From contig CALJUZ010000149.1 of assembly GCA_937975235.1 (NCBI GenBank), positions 1 to 6,930 of the forward strand: a DNA stretch of 6,930 nucleotides, read 5' to 3'. The stretch comes from CALJUZ01 sp003387805 (lineage in GTDB: Bacteria; Bacillota; Limnochordia; Limnochordales; ZCTH02-B6). Below are positions 1 through 5,715 of the stretch, piece by piece; position 1 is the first letter of the stretch; every line of letters starts with the position of its first letter. The notes beneath the pieces were generated by a model that ran no database searches, was not told the origin of the DNA, and was given only the letters and a program-made list of their open reading frames with translations. The translations under genes and the position numbers were made by a program.

Positions 1-104
1 CCGCGGGCAGAAGTCGTGCCTTGCGCCCGCGGGCAGAAGTCGTGCCTTGCGCCCGCGGGCAGAAGTCGTGCCTTGCGCCCGAGGGCAGAAGCCTTGCCGT
101 GCGC
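1..104. repeat. 26-bp tandem repeat, four units (edge of window)
   Basis: Units lie at 1-26, 27-52, 53-78 and 79-104. The first three are identical (each begins CCGCGGGCAGAAG and ends CTTGCGC); the fourth differs at four positions. Each unit contains the inverted repeat GGCA-N7-TGCC, and all four changes in the last unit fall outside these arms, so the small hairpin is kept. Three outer pairs (CGC/GCG) can extend it in the first three units. The array runs off the left edge, so its real copy number is unknown. It begins 18 bp past the stop of the minus-strand DUF6305-like gene, so it would lie in that gene's 3' untranslated region. The 26-bp period is not a multiple of three, which argues against a coding repeat. 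There are no spacers, so it is not a CRISPR. Confidence 0.95.
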
Positions 105-122
105 CCGGTCCCGGGGCTGGCG

Positions 123-677
123 TCAGTTCCCGTAAAGCGTCCGCAGCACCGCGGCGGCGTCCACGGTCTTCTCCACGGTTTCCAGGGTCACGCCGAACTC
201 GGCGGCCAGGTCGGAGAAGAAGCCGTCGTCGTTGCCGTCGGCCCGCACGATGGCGTAGTCGGCGTACGGGAAGACCAGCCGGGACAGGTCGTCGCTGGTG
301 GCGCCGCGGCGCGGACCGCCCTCAACGTGCATGGCGATGACCGGGATGCCCAGCTCCTTGGCCGTCTCCAGCAGGCTCTCGATGCGGGCGAACTCGTCGG
401 CCACGTCGATGCCCGCGGCGCCCAGGCCCTTCATGCTGGCGCCGATGACGACGATGAAGCTCTTGGCGTCGGCCAAAGCTTCGGGGCCGACCGTCGCGTC
501 AAACACGTTGGCCACGCCGGCCTGATCCGCCAGTACCCGCACCATCAGGGCGCCCGGGCTTTGGCCGGCCGAGGTGATCAGGGCAGGGGCCTCCACCGCC
601 GCCGCCGTGCCCGCCATCGCCAGCGAGCCAAACAGCAGCGCCGCGACCAGCAGCATGGCTGTACGAACTTTCGTCAT
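123..677 (-). CDS. secreted DUF6305-like protein
   Basis: A 184-residue protein of unknown biochemical function. The ATG at 677 is preferred because GAGAGGGG sits about 9 nt upstream and the protein then opens with a textbook signal peptide: MTKVRT, a hydrophobic run at about residues 7-22, and likely cleavage after AMA (22) or AAA (27). The in-frame extension to 770 adds an Arg-rich stretch in front of the signal peptide and is unlikely. The mature part looks like one alpha/beta domain with motifs SAGQS (36-40), GASMKGLGAAGID (79-91), EGGPRRG (119-125), SDD (128-130) and VRADGNDDGFF (144-154). From memory these match DUF6305, a family of small exported proteins common in Bacillota and Synergistota with no assigned activity. 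The Gly-rich GxSxKGxGAAG loop and conserved Arg/Asp residues would suit ligand or anion binding, but that is inference. It lies 248 bp downstream of the co-oriented gamma-glutamyltransferase gene, with a probable terminator between them, so it may have its own promoter. Confidence 0.85.
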   Translation of the reverse strand: MTKVRTAMLLVAALLFGSLAMAGTAAAVEAPALITSAGQSPGALMVRVLADQAGVANVFDATVGPEALADAKSFIVVIGASMKGLGAAGIDVADEFARIESLLETAKELGIPVIAMHVEGGPRRGATSDDLSRLVFPYADYAIVRADGNDDGFFSDLAAEFGVTLETVEKTVDAAAVLRTLYGN

Positions 678-696
678 TAGAAATCCCCTCTCTCTG

Positions 697-709
697 TCGC
701 AAATTGCGA
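697..709. promoter_or_regulatory. 13-bp palindrome upstream of the DUF6305-like gene
   Basis: TCGCAAATTGCGA is a perfect inverted repeat with 6-bp arms around one base. It lies 19 bp upstream of the ATG at 677, next to the ribosome binding site, where a repressor operator would be effective. No convincing -35/-10 pair was recognised around it. Six-base arms at a fixed spacing arise by chance about once per 4 kb, so this is only a candidate operator. Confidence 0.25.
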
Positions 710-743
710 AAGTGTCTCTAGTTTCCTTGAGCGGTGTCCGCTC

Positions 744-818
744 GGGCCCGGCCCGTCCGGACCTCGCCACGTCGGACCCCGCGCGGCCGGATCCCGCCCC
801 GCGGGACCCTGCCAGGAC
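744..818. repeat. degenerate 15-bp periodic repeat
   Basis: GGACC or GGATC recurs at exactly 15-bp steps (759, 774, 789, 804), each followed by C-rich sequence of the type CCGCC. A weaker copy (GGGCC) begins at 744, and an off-register GGACC lies at 815. It sits in the 248-bp gap between the gamma-glutamyltransferase stop and the DUF6305-like start. A 15-bp period equals five codons, but no start codon with a ribosome binding site opens a reading frame here, so it is treated as non-coding. In such GC-rich DNA part of the similarity may be compositional. Confidence 0.35.
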
Positions 819-843
819 CGCGCCCGGCCGTGCCGGCGGAAGA

Positions 844-889
844 GCGGGACGCCCCGGCCTTCCAACGAAGGCGTCCGGAGGCGTCCCGC
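844..889 (-). terminator. stem-loop downstream of the gamma-glutamyltransferase gene
   Basis: A perfect 10-bp inverted repeat, GCGGGACGCC (844-853) and GGCGTCCCGC (880-889), encloses a 26-nt loop. Inside it is a smaller 5-bp stem, GCCTT/AAGGC (857-861 and 868-872). It begins 36 bp past the ggt stop codon on the minus strand. The following bases on that strand read TCTTCC, a poor but present T-rich tail; the plus side has none. A rho-independent terminator for ggt is the best reading, and it would separate ggt from the DUF6305-like gene. Confidence 0.5.
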
Positions 890-925
890 CTTCACCGGCT
901 CCACGGGGGTGGCAAGCTCAGCCGC

Positions 926-2662
926 TCAGTGGACGACCGCTTCCTCGACGACCAGCGGAGCCGAGGCGCCGCCGTCCCGCCGGAAGGAGCCCACGCCGAT
1001 CATGGTGCCGTCGTCCTCCACGGCGATGATGTTGAGACCGCCGAAGAACAGGTCCAGCTCACCGTAGTTGGTGTTGACCCGGTGGCCCAGCGCCGCCAGC
1101 GCTTCGGCGGACTCGGCCGGCCAGCCGCCCTCCAGGTTCAGCGTCAGGCCGGACACGTGGAACTTGGGCGTCCGGATGGCCGTCTCCAGGTCCATGCCGA
1201 AGTCGACGATGCTGACGATGGTCTGCACCACCGTCTGCGGGATGCGGGCCGCGCCCGGCGAACCGATGACCAGCCGCACTTCCCCGTCCTTCTTCAGGAT
1301 CGTCGGGGCCAGCACCGTGCGGGTGGTCTTCAGCGGCGCGGCGTAGTCCGGCCGGAACGGATCGTCCACCTCGAAGCCCGGGAACTGCCGGAAGTGGTTG
1401 CTGAGCAGGAAGCCGTAGCCCGGCACCACGATGCGGCTGCCCCAGAAGGAGCTGATGGTCTGGGTCAGCGCCACCGCGTTGCCGTCCTTGTCCAGCACGC
1501 TGACGTGCGTCGTCGACGGCGATTCCTCTACCGTCGCGGGCGTGAACGCCACTTCGCCGGCCGGCGAAATCGCGTACGGATCGCCCGCTTCGTACGTCTT
1601 GGCCTCATCCAGGGAGATGAGGGCCGCCCGCTCCCGCGCGTACAGCTTGGACGTCAGGCCTTCCACCGGCACCCGGTAGAAGTTGGGGTCCCACACGTAG
1701 GCGTTGTAGTCGGCCTGCGTAATCTTCAGCGCCTCGGCCATGATGTGGGCCGCCGTCGGGTGGTTCGGGTGGCCGTACTGCGCCAGGTCGAAGAGCTCCA
1801 GGATGTTCAGCGTTTCGACGACGCGCACGCCCGACACGATGGGCGGAGCCGTCACGATCTCGTAGCCGCGGTAGGTGCCCCGCACCACGTCGCGCTCGTA
1901 CGCCCGGTACGCCGCCAAGGACGCCTTGTCGACCCAGCCTTCGGTGGCCTGCTCGATGGCGTCGGCGATTTCGCCGAAGTAGAACACGTCGGAGCCGTGC
2001 TCGGCGATGAGGCGCATGGCATGAGCCAGGTCAGGGTTGCGGAAGATGGTGCCGGGTTCGGGGATGAGCATGTTGTCCAGGAAAACTTTCCCGGCTTCGG
2101 GGTACTCCAGCAGGAACGACTCGTAAGCGTCGGCGATCTGGCTGGCCAGCAGCTCGCCCATGGGGAAGCCTTCCTCCGCCAGGCGGATGGCCGGCTCCAG
2201 CACCTCCGCCAGGGTCATGGTGCCGTACTTCTGGAGCGCCAGCTCCGTGCCTTTCACCATGCCCGGGATCAGCGTCGTCAAAATCCCGTGCGGCGGCCAG
2301 CCCGTTTCCGCGGGCGTGTGCACGTTCACGTGCAGCGGCGCCCGGGAGCGGTAGTCGATGGCCACCTCCGTGCCGTCGGCCAGGCTGATGACCATGTAGC
2401 CTTCGCCGCCCAGGTTGGACGCGTGCGGCTCCACCACGGCCAGGGCGTAGGCCGTGGCGATGGCCGCGTCCACCGCGTTGCCGCCCTTGGCCAAGATCTC
2501 GGCGCCGGCGGCCGCAGCCAGCGGGTGGGCGGCGGTGACGACGCCTTGCGTTGACCGGACGGACTGGGCCGTCTCCAGCTCCACGGCCAGCGCGGGCACC
2601 GCCAGCAGTGCCGCGATGACCAGTGCGACCAGTGACATCCGCAAGGGAGTGCGCAGATTCAC
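926..2662 (-). CDS. ggt: secreted gamma-glutamyltransferase-family Ntn hydrolase, divergent active site
   Basis: A 578-residue precursor, about the length of E. coli GGT (580). The GTG at 2662 is chosen because AAGGAGG lies 9 nt upstream. The protein then starts VNLRTPLRM, followed by a hydrophobic run and likely cleavage after VPALA (residue 26). An upstream ATG at 2707 would add an Arg-rich leader that contains the ribosome binding site. Family marks are GGNAVDAA (60-67), NLGGEGY (83-89), DYRSRAP with the carboxylate-binding Arg105 (Arg114 in E. coli), and STTHVS, where Thr384 is the expected self-cleavage site and nucleophile (Thr391). This gives a large subunit of about 27-383 and a small one of 384-578. 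The family cleaves or transfers gamma-glutamyl groups from glutathione or poly-gamma-glutamate outside the cytoplasm. By my hand alignment several other substrate residues differ: Asn411 to Ser404, Gln430 to His423, Asp433 to Gln426, Ser462-Ser463 to Thr449-Val450, and Gly484 to Ala471. Self-processing looks possible; true gamma-glutamyl specificity is uncertain. Confidence 0.92.
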   Translation of the reverse strand: MNLRTPLRMSLVALVIAALLAVPALAVELETAQSVRSTQGVVTAAHPLAAAAGAEILAKGGNAVDAAIATAYALAVVEPHASNLGGEGYMVISLADGTEVAIDYRSRAPLHVNVHTPAETGWPPHGILTTLIPGMVKGTELALQKYGTMTLAEVLEPAIRLAEEGFPMGELLASQIADAYESFLLEYPEAGKVFLDNMLIPEPGTIFRNPDLAHAMRLIAEHGSDVFYFGEIADAIEQATEGWVDKASLAAYRAYERDVVRGTYRGYEIVTAPPIVSGVRVVETLNILELFDLAQYGHPNHPTAAHIMAEALKITQADYNAYVWDPNFYRVPVEGLTSKLYARERAALISLDEAKTYEAGDPYAISPAGEVAFTPATVEESPSTTHVSVLDKDGNAVALTQTISSFWGSRIVVPGYGFLLSNHFRQFPGFEVDDPFRPDYAAPLKTTRTVLAPTILKKDGEVRLVIGSPGAARIPQTVVQTIVSIVDFGMDLETAIRTPKFHVSGLTLNLEGGWPAESAEALAALGHRVNTNYGELDLFFGGLNIIAVEDDGTMIGVGSFRRDGGASAPLVVEEAVVH

Positions 2663-2671
2663 AACGGTCCG

Positions 2672-2678
2672 CCTCCTT
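2672..2678 (-). promoter_or_regulatory. ribosome binding site that fixes the ggt start
   Basis: On the minus strand this reads AAGGAGG, a near-perfect anti-16S match, with 9 nt to the GTG at 2662. It decides for that GTG over the in-frame ATG at 2707, whose reading frame would run through this site as codons. Confidence 0.8.
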
Positions 2679-2730
2679 CTTCTTACTGCCCCATAACGGG
2701 CATTCATTGCATTTAGATCTTGGGGAAATC

Positions 2731-2919
2731 GTGAAACGTCTCCTGTTTCTTCTCTTTTGTACCACGATGCCGATGGCCGATGCGCAAGGCGCCTCCGCGC
2801 ATTTCGCGCCGGACGCCGGGCGGGCCGTTTCGCGCAGGGAATCGCGGCGCCTCGTAACGAATGTTGCAGGCAGCGGCGCCGTGCAAACGGCGGCGCCCGT
2901 TATCACGCTGCAGGAGTGA
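2731..2919 (+). CDS. possible small secreted protein upstream of wecB
   Basis: A 62-codon ORF, GTG to TGA, in the divergent region between ggt and wecB. It begins MKRLLFLLFC, followed by TTMPMADAQGA: a basic start, a hydrophobic core and small residues, the layout of a signal peptide with cleavage near residues 17-21. The remaining 40 or so residues are Ala/Arg/Val-rich with no motif I recognise. GGGGA (2722-2726) could be a ribosome binding site, although only 4 nt from the GTG. The stop TGA (2917-2919) directly follows the AGGAG that serves wecB and lies 4 bp before its start, a spacing that would allow translational coupling. Third codon positions are GC-rich but less so than in the neighbours. 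It may equally be an unread part of the wecB leader; no homolog is known to me. Confidence 0.35.
   Translation: MKRLLFLLFCTTMPMADAQGASAHFAPDAGRAVSRRESRRLVTNVAGSGAVQTAAPVITLQE
2912..2916 (+). promoter_or_regulatory. ribosome binding site that fixes the wecB start
   Basis: AGGAG with 7 nt to the GTG at 2924. It selects this GTG over an in-frame ATG at 2861, which would add 21 basic residues ahead of the conserved N-terminal beta strand. It abuts the stop codon of the small upstream ORF. Confidence 0.75.
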
Positions 2920-2923
2920 TTCG

Positions 2924-4105
2924 GTGCGGTATTTGCTCGTCTTCGGCACGCGGCCCGAGGCCATCAAAATGGCGCCTTTGGCGCAGACGCTGGCCGACGC
3001 CGCGCAGAAAGCGGACATCGACGTCAAAGTGTGCGTGACGGCCCAGCACCGGGAAATGCTGGATCACGTGCTGGAGCTCTTTGCCATCAAGCCGGACGCG
3101 GATTTGAACATCATGCGGCCGGGCCAGGACCTGACCGACATCACCGCCAACGTCCTCACGTCCATGCGGGGCGTCTTGCGGGAGATGAAACCGGACCGGG
3201 TGCTGGTCCACGGCGACACGACCACCACTTTCGCGGCCGGCCTGGCGGCCTTTTACGAGCGCATCCCCGTGGGCCACGTGGAGGCGGGGCTGCGCACCGG
3301 CAACATATACGCCCCGTGGCCCGAGGAGATGAACCGCAAGCTGACGGGCGCCATCGCCGACCTGCACTTCGCGCCGACGCCTTCGGCCGCGGCCAATCTG
3401 CGCCGCGAAGGCGTGCCCGGCCAGCGCATTTTCATCACCGGCAACACCGTCATCGACGCCTTGCTGGACGTGGCCGGCCGCATCCGGTCCGACGCCGCGC
3501 TGGCGGCGGACCTGGCCCGGCGCTTCCCCTTTCTCCGCTCCGGCCGGCGGCTCATTCTGGTGACGGGCCATCGCCGGGAAAACTTCGGCGAGCCTTTCGA
3601 GCGGCTGTGCCGCGCGCTGGCCGCGCTGGCCCGGCGGGGCGACGTGCAAATCGTCTACCCGGTGCATCTGAACCCCAACGTGCAGGAGCCCGTGCGGCGC
3701 ATCCTGGGCGGCCTGCCGGAGGAGGCGGCCGCGCTCATCGATCCGGTGGACTACGTGGAGTTCGTGTACTTGATGTCCCGCGCTTACCTTATTATTACGG
3801 ACTCCGGCGGCGTGCAGGAGGAGGCGCCGAGCCTGGGCAAGCCGGTGCTGGTCATGCGGGAGACGACGGAGCGGCCCGAGGCGGTGGAGGCCGGCACCGT
3901 CCGCCTGGTGGGCACCGACGAAGAACGCATCGTCGGCGAGGCGGTCCGCCTGCTGGAGGACCCGGACCACTACCGCCGCATGAGCGAAGCCGTCAACCCG
4001 TACGGCGACGGCCACGCCGCGGCCCGCATCGCCAACGCCCTGCTGACGGCCGACGGGGTGGCACCGGGTCCGCTCTTCGAGGTGCCTCCCTTTCCCGCCG
4101 GCTGA
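2924..4105 (+). CDS. wecB: UDP-N-acetylglucosamine 2-epimerase (non-hydrolysing)
   Basis: A 393-residue cytoplasmic enzyme of the WecB/MnaA family (usual length about 370-390). It interconverts UDP-GlcNAc and UDP-ManNAc, the precursor for ManNAc- or ManNAcA-containing surface glycans and teichoic-acid linkage units. The start is the GTG at 2924, giving the N-terminal VRYLLVFGTRPEAIKMAP with Arg10 and Lys15 at their usual places. Other family residues are present: Asp98 in HGDTTTT, Glu120 in HVEAGLRTG, Glu134 in PWPEEMNRKL, His216 in TGHRRENFGEP, and the UDP-binding DSGGVQEEA loop (293-301), followed by GKPVLVMRETTERPEA. These correspond to Asp95, Glu117, Glu131 and His213 of E. coli WecB. The C-terminal YGDGHAAARI helix is also typical. 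The gene looks intact. It diverges from ggt, and the glycosyltransferase and ligase further right support a polysaccharide role. Confidence 0.96.
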   Translation: MRYLLVFGTRPEAIKMAPLAQTLADAAQKADIDVKVCVTAQHREMLDHVLELFAIKPDADLNIMRPGQDLTDITANVLTSMRGVLREMKPDRVLVHGDTTTTFAAGLAAFYERIPVGHVEAGLRTGNIYAPWPEEMNRKLTGAIADLHFAPTPSAAANLRREGVPGQRIFITGNTVIDALLDVAGRIRSDAALAADLARRFPFLRSGRRLILVTGHRRENFGEPFERLCRALAALARRGDVQIVYPVHLNPNVQEPVRRILGGLPEEAAALIDPVDYVEFVYLMSRAYLIITDSGGVQEEAPSLGKPVLVMRETTERPEAVEAGTVRLVGTDEERIVGEAVRLLEDPDHYRRMSEAVNPYGDGHAAARIANALLTADGVAPGPLFEVPPFPAG

Positions 4106-4118
4106 GGCGGGGCGCGCC

Positions 4119-4206
4119 TGCGAAAATCGCAGCCACGATGCGGTTTTCGTGCGATTGTCGTCGGAAATTCCCGCCCGTTTGGGCAGGGATGGTGCGACGA
4201 AAATCG
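4119..4206. other. cluster of nested inverted repeats after wecB
   Basis: First element: CGAAAATCGCA (4121-4131) pairs with TGCGGTTTTCG (4139-4149) around a 7-nt loop, 11 pairs including one G-U in plus-strand RNA. Its left arm also sits in a self-palindrome TGCGA-AAA-TCGCA (4119-4131). Second element: CGATTGTCGTCG (4152-4163) pairs with CGACGAAAATCG (4195-4206), 11 of 12 matched. Between these arms is an inner hairpin, TCCCGCCC (4169-4176), loop GTTT, then GGGC-A-GGGA (4181-4189, one bulged A). CGAAAATCG occurs twice directly (4121, 4198). This could be a structured 3' UTR or leader RNA, or a cluster of operators. It does not resemble any riboswitch I can name. Confidence 0.55.
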
Positions 4207-4250
4207 AATTTATGCACAATGAAACAGGATGTTGAATAACCCCGGGCTGT

Positions 4251-4280
4251 GACGGGCTTGGCGCAACCACCAAGCCCGTC
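4251..4280 (+). terminator. stem-loop between wecB and the DUF2283-like gene
   Basis: GACGGGCTTGG (4251-4261) and CCAAGCCCGTC (4270-4280) form a perfect 11-bp stem around an 8-nt loop. On the plus strand it is followed by GTCTGCCTATTC, only weakly T-rich, and on the minus strand by no T-run. It is best read as a transcription terminator for wecB, or an attenuator ahead of the next gene, 145 bp past the wecB stop. Stem strength is high; the poor U-tract lowers confidence. Confidence 0.6.
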
Positions 4281-4352
4281 GTCTGCCTATTCGGCATGAC
4301 GCCGGCGCACCGGCCGCGATGGTCCGTGGCAACGATGGGGGGTGGGGTGGGC

Positions 4353-4601
4353 GTGCGCCTGAGCTACGAACCTACGACGGACATTCTGACGGTGACGCTG
4401 CAGGAAGAAGCCGACATTGCGGACATGGCCGAGGACACCGCCGGCACCGTGTTCGCGTATGACGCGGAAGGCCGGCTGGTCCTGATCGCCATCGCGGACG
4501 CCAGCCGCAATTTGGACAAAATCAGGGACATTGAGCGCATCGTCAGCCGGCTGGCGCAGCGCATCCTGGGGCACCCGGATGCCACGGAGGCCGGCCGGTA
4601 G
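4353..4601 (+). CDS. DUF2283-like small protein
   Basis: An 82-residue protein. The GTG at 4353 gives the N-terminal VRLSYEPTTDILTVTL, matching the usual DUF2283 opening (a first strand, then a Y-x-P/D-x-x-D motif and a second strand), and is preceded by G-rich sequence (4337-4347) that can act as a ribosome binding site. ATG starts at 4296 and 4335 are in frame but add a leader of low conservation value. Later marks are the acidic EEADIADMAEDTAG segment and VFAYDAEGRLVLIAIADASRNL (41-62), close to the family's D-x-x-G-R-L-V-x-I-x-I-x-x-A pattern. The last 20 residues are a helix plus a basic tail. DUF2283 proteins are small single-domain proteins of unknown function, found widely, sometimes as stand-alone genes or beside toxin-antitoxin-like pairs. 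No partner gene is adjacent here. It converges with the glycosyltransferase at a 7-bp gap, so the two transcripts probably overlap. Confidence 0.75.
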   Translation: MRLSYEPTTDILTVTLQEEADIADMAEDTAGTVFAYDAEGRLVLIAIADASRNLDKIRDIERIVSRLAQRILGHPDATEAGR

Positions 4602-4608
4602 CCCCGTT

Positions 4609-5586
4609 CTATCGCACCCCGGACGTGCCGGAGCTTTTTTCGGCCCGCGCCCGGTTCAAGCTTTCGAAGTACACTTTCGTGATGACGCCTTCAAACCAGA
4701 TCTTCTCCAGGGACGCCCAGCCCCGGCGGCGGGCCCGCTCCAGCCAGACCAGCAGGTTGTCCTCGTTGATGATGCCGCCCATGCGCATGGCCCAGCTGAG
4801 GAAGCGGTGAAAGGCGGTGTCCTGGGCGGACAGGCGGGTGCGGAATTCGGGATGCTTGGCCATGTAGTGGAGCGCGTACATGCCGCGCTCGCGCTCTTTG
4901 GCCAGGCGGACCTCCAGTTGCTCGGGCGTGGTGATGGCCGGCTCGACGTGGTAGGCCAGCGCTTCCTGCAGCTGGACCCGCCGCAGGCCGAACTTTTGCA
5001 GGCGCCGGCCCAGGTCCGAGTCTTCCCAGCCCATGCCGCGGAAGGCCGGGTCAAAGCCGCCCACCGCGTCCAGATGCTCGCGCAGCACCGATGCGTTGGC
5101 GGTGCCCAGGCTGCGGCCGGAAAAGTCCCATACGGTGGGGCGGGGCATGGACAGCGCTTCTTCCAGCGTGGCCACCCAGACCAGCGCGCCGTTGACGTAG
5201 ATCATCGGTCCCTGCTCGCGGTGGGCAGCCATGTGTGCCTCGAAGAAGCCCCGGGGCACGATGACGTCGCTGTCGACGAACACGATCAGGTCGGCCGAGG
5301 CCCGCTCGAGGGCGGCGTTGCGGGCCACCGCCGGCCCCTGCCGCGTGCCGAACTCGATGACGTGCATGCGCAGCGGGCTCGAGCGGGCCTTGTCCAGGAT
5401 AATTTCCCGGGTGCCGTCGTCCGACGCGTCGTCGGTGACGAGAATTTCAACCGGAATGCCGCGGCCCTCGGCGGCGGCGCCGGCGGCGATGACGGTGTCC
5501 AGGCTGGCGCCGACGATGTGGGCCCGGTTGCGCACCGGCATGACGACGGCGATGGATTGCGGAGGCCGTGCGGCTGTCTGCGCCAA
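4609..5586 (-). CDS. family 2 glycosyltransferase (GT-A fold)
   Basis: A 325-residue cytoplasmic or membrane-associated glycosyltransferase without obvious transmembrane segments. It opens SIAVVMPVRNRA (11-22), the GT2 first strand, followed by VEILVTDDASDDGT (46-59), which binds the nucleotide, and IVFVDSD (101-107), the metal-binding DXD. GGFDPAFRGMGWEDSDL (176-192) is the acceptor-side motif with the probable catalytic WED, of the type seen in the C-terminal galactosyltransferase/GalNAc-transferase region. The C-terminal 100 residues are helical and basic. Donor and acceptor cannot be read from the sequence. The start is TTG at 5586, supported by GGGAGGG 6 nt upstream; no ATG gives an intact first strand. 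The gene diverges from the O-antigen ligase-family gene and fits a surface-glycan locus with wecB. Confidence 0.93.
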   Translation of the reverse strand: MAQTAARPPQSIAVVMPVRNRAHIVGASLDTVIAAGAAAEGRGIPVEILVTDDASDDGTREIILDKARSSPLRMHVIEFGTRQGPAVARNAALERASADLIVFVDSDVIVPRGFFEAHMAAHREQGPMIYVNGALVWVATLEEALSMPRPTVWDFSGRSLGTANASVLREHLDAVGGFDPAFRGMGWEDSDLGRRLQKFGLRRVQLQEALAYHVEPAITTPEQLEVRLAKERERGMYALHYMAKHPEFRTRLSAQDTAFHRFLSWAMRMGGIINEDNLLVWLERARRRGWASLEKIWFEGVITKVYFESLNRARAEKSSGTSGVR

Positions 5587-5592
5587 GATTTA

Positions 5593-5599
5593 CCCTCCC
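5593..5599 (-). promoter_or_regulatory. ribosome binding site for the TTG start of the glycosyltransferase
   Basis: On the minus strand this reads GGGAGGG, with 6 nt (TAAATC) to the TTG at 5586. It is the main reason for accepting a TTG start here. Confidence 0.7.
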
Positions 5600-5669
5600 G
5601 GCCGGAACAGGAAACCAACAACTGTCAGAGAACGTCTTTCCAGGACCCGGCTTCGTAGTTCGGCTTCTA

Positions 5670-5682
5670 GTTTAGCATAAAC
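5670..5682. promoter_or_regulatory. AT-rich palindrome between divergent glycan genes
   Basis: GTTTA-GCA-TAAAC is a perfect inverted repeat with 5-bp arms, the most AT-rich part of the 129-bp region between the glycosyltransferase start (5586) and the ligase start (5716). Its arms resemble -10 hexamers in both directions (TAAAC, TATGCT), so it may be the core of back-to-back promoters or an operator. No matching -35 was found, and 5-bp arms are common by chance. Confidence 0.3.
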
Positions 5683-5715
5683 GCTGCCACAGCGACGGGA
5701 TGGAGAACAGTTCGG

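Noticed and set aside
1..104. Short direct repeats as a CRISPR array
   Set aside because: The units are directly adjacent with no unique spacers.
678..770. N-terminal extension of the DUF6305-like protein to an ATG at 770
   Set aside because: It puts 31 residues, mostly charged, ahead of a good signal peptide, while the ATG at 677 has its own strong ribosome binding site.
734..2554. Long open frame on the plus strand opposite ggt
   Set aside because: It is the GC-rich antisense shadow of a clearly recognised enzyme: Arg/His/Gly/Val-rich with no domain and no ribosome binding site.
2663..2730. Promoter elements for ggt or wecB in the divergent region
   Set aside because: Some AT-rich hexamers are present (TAAATG, CATAAC), but none has a matching -35 at 16-18 bp, so no promoter is called.
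4138..4239. A 33-codon plus-strand frame inside the inverted-repeat cluster
   Set aside because: No ribosome binding site, no recognisable feature, and its bases are better explained by the stem-loops.
2903..4297. Long minus-strand frame opposite wecB
   Set aside because: Compositional shadow, rich in Arg, His and Gly, with no family motif, while the plus strand holds a complete epimerase.
4301..4314. Small hairpin GCCGG-CGCA-CCGGC before the DUF2283-like gene
   Set aside because: Five-base GC arms are expected often by chance in DNA of this composition, and nothing else marks the site.
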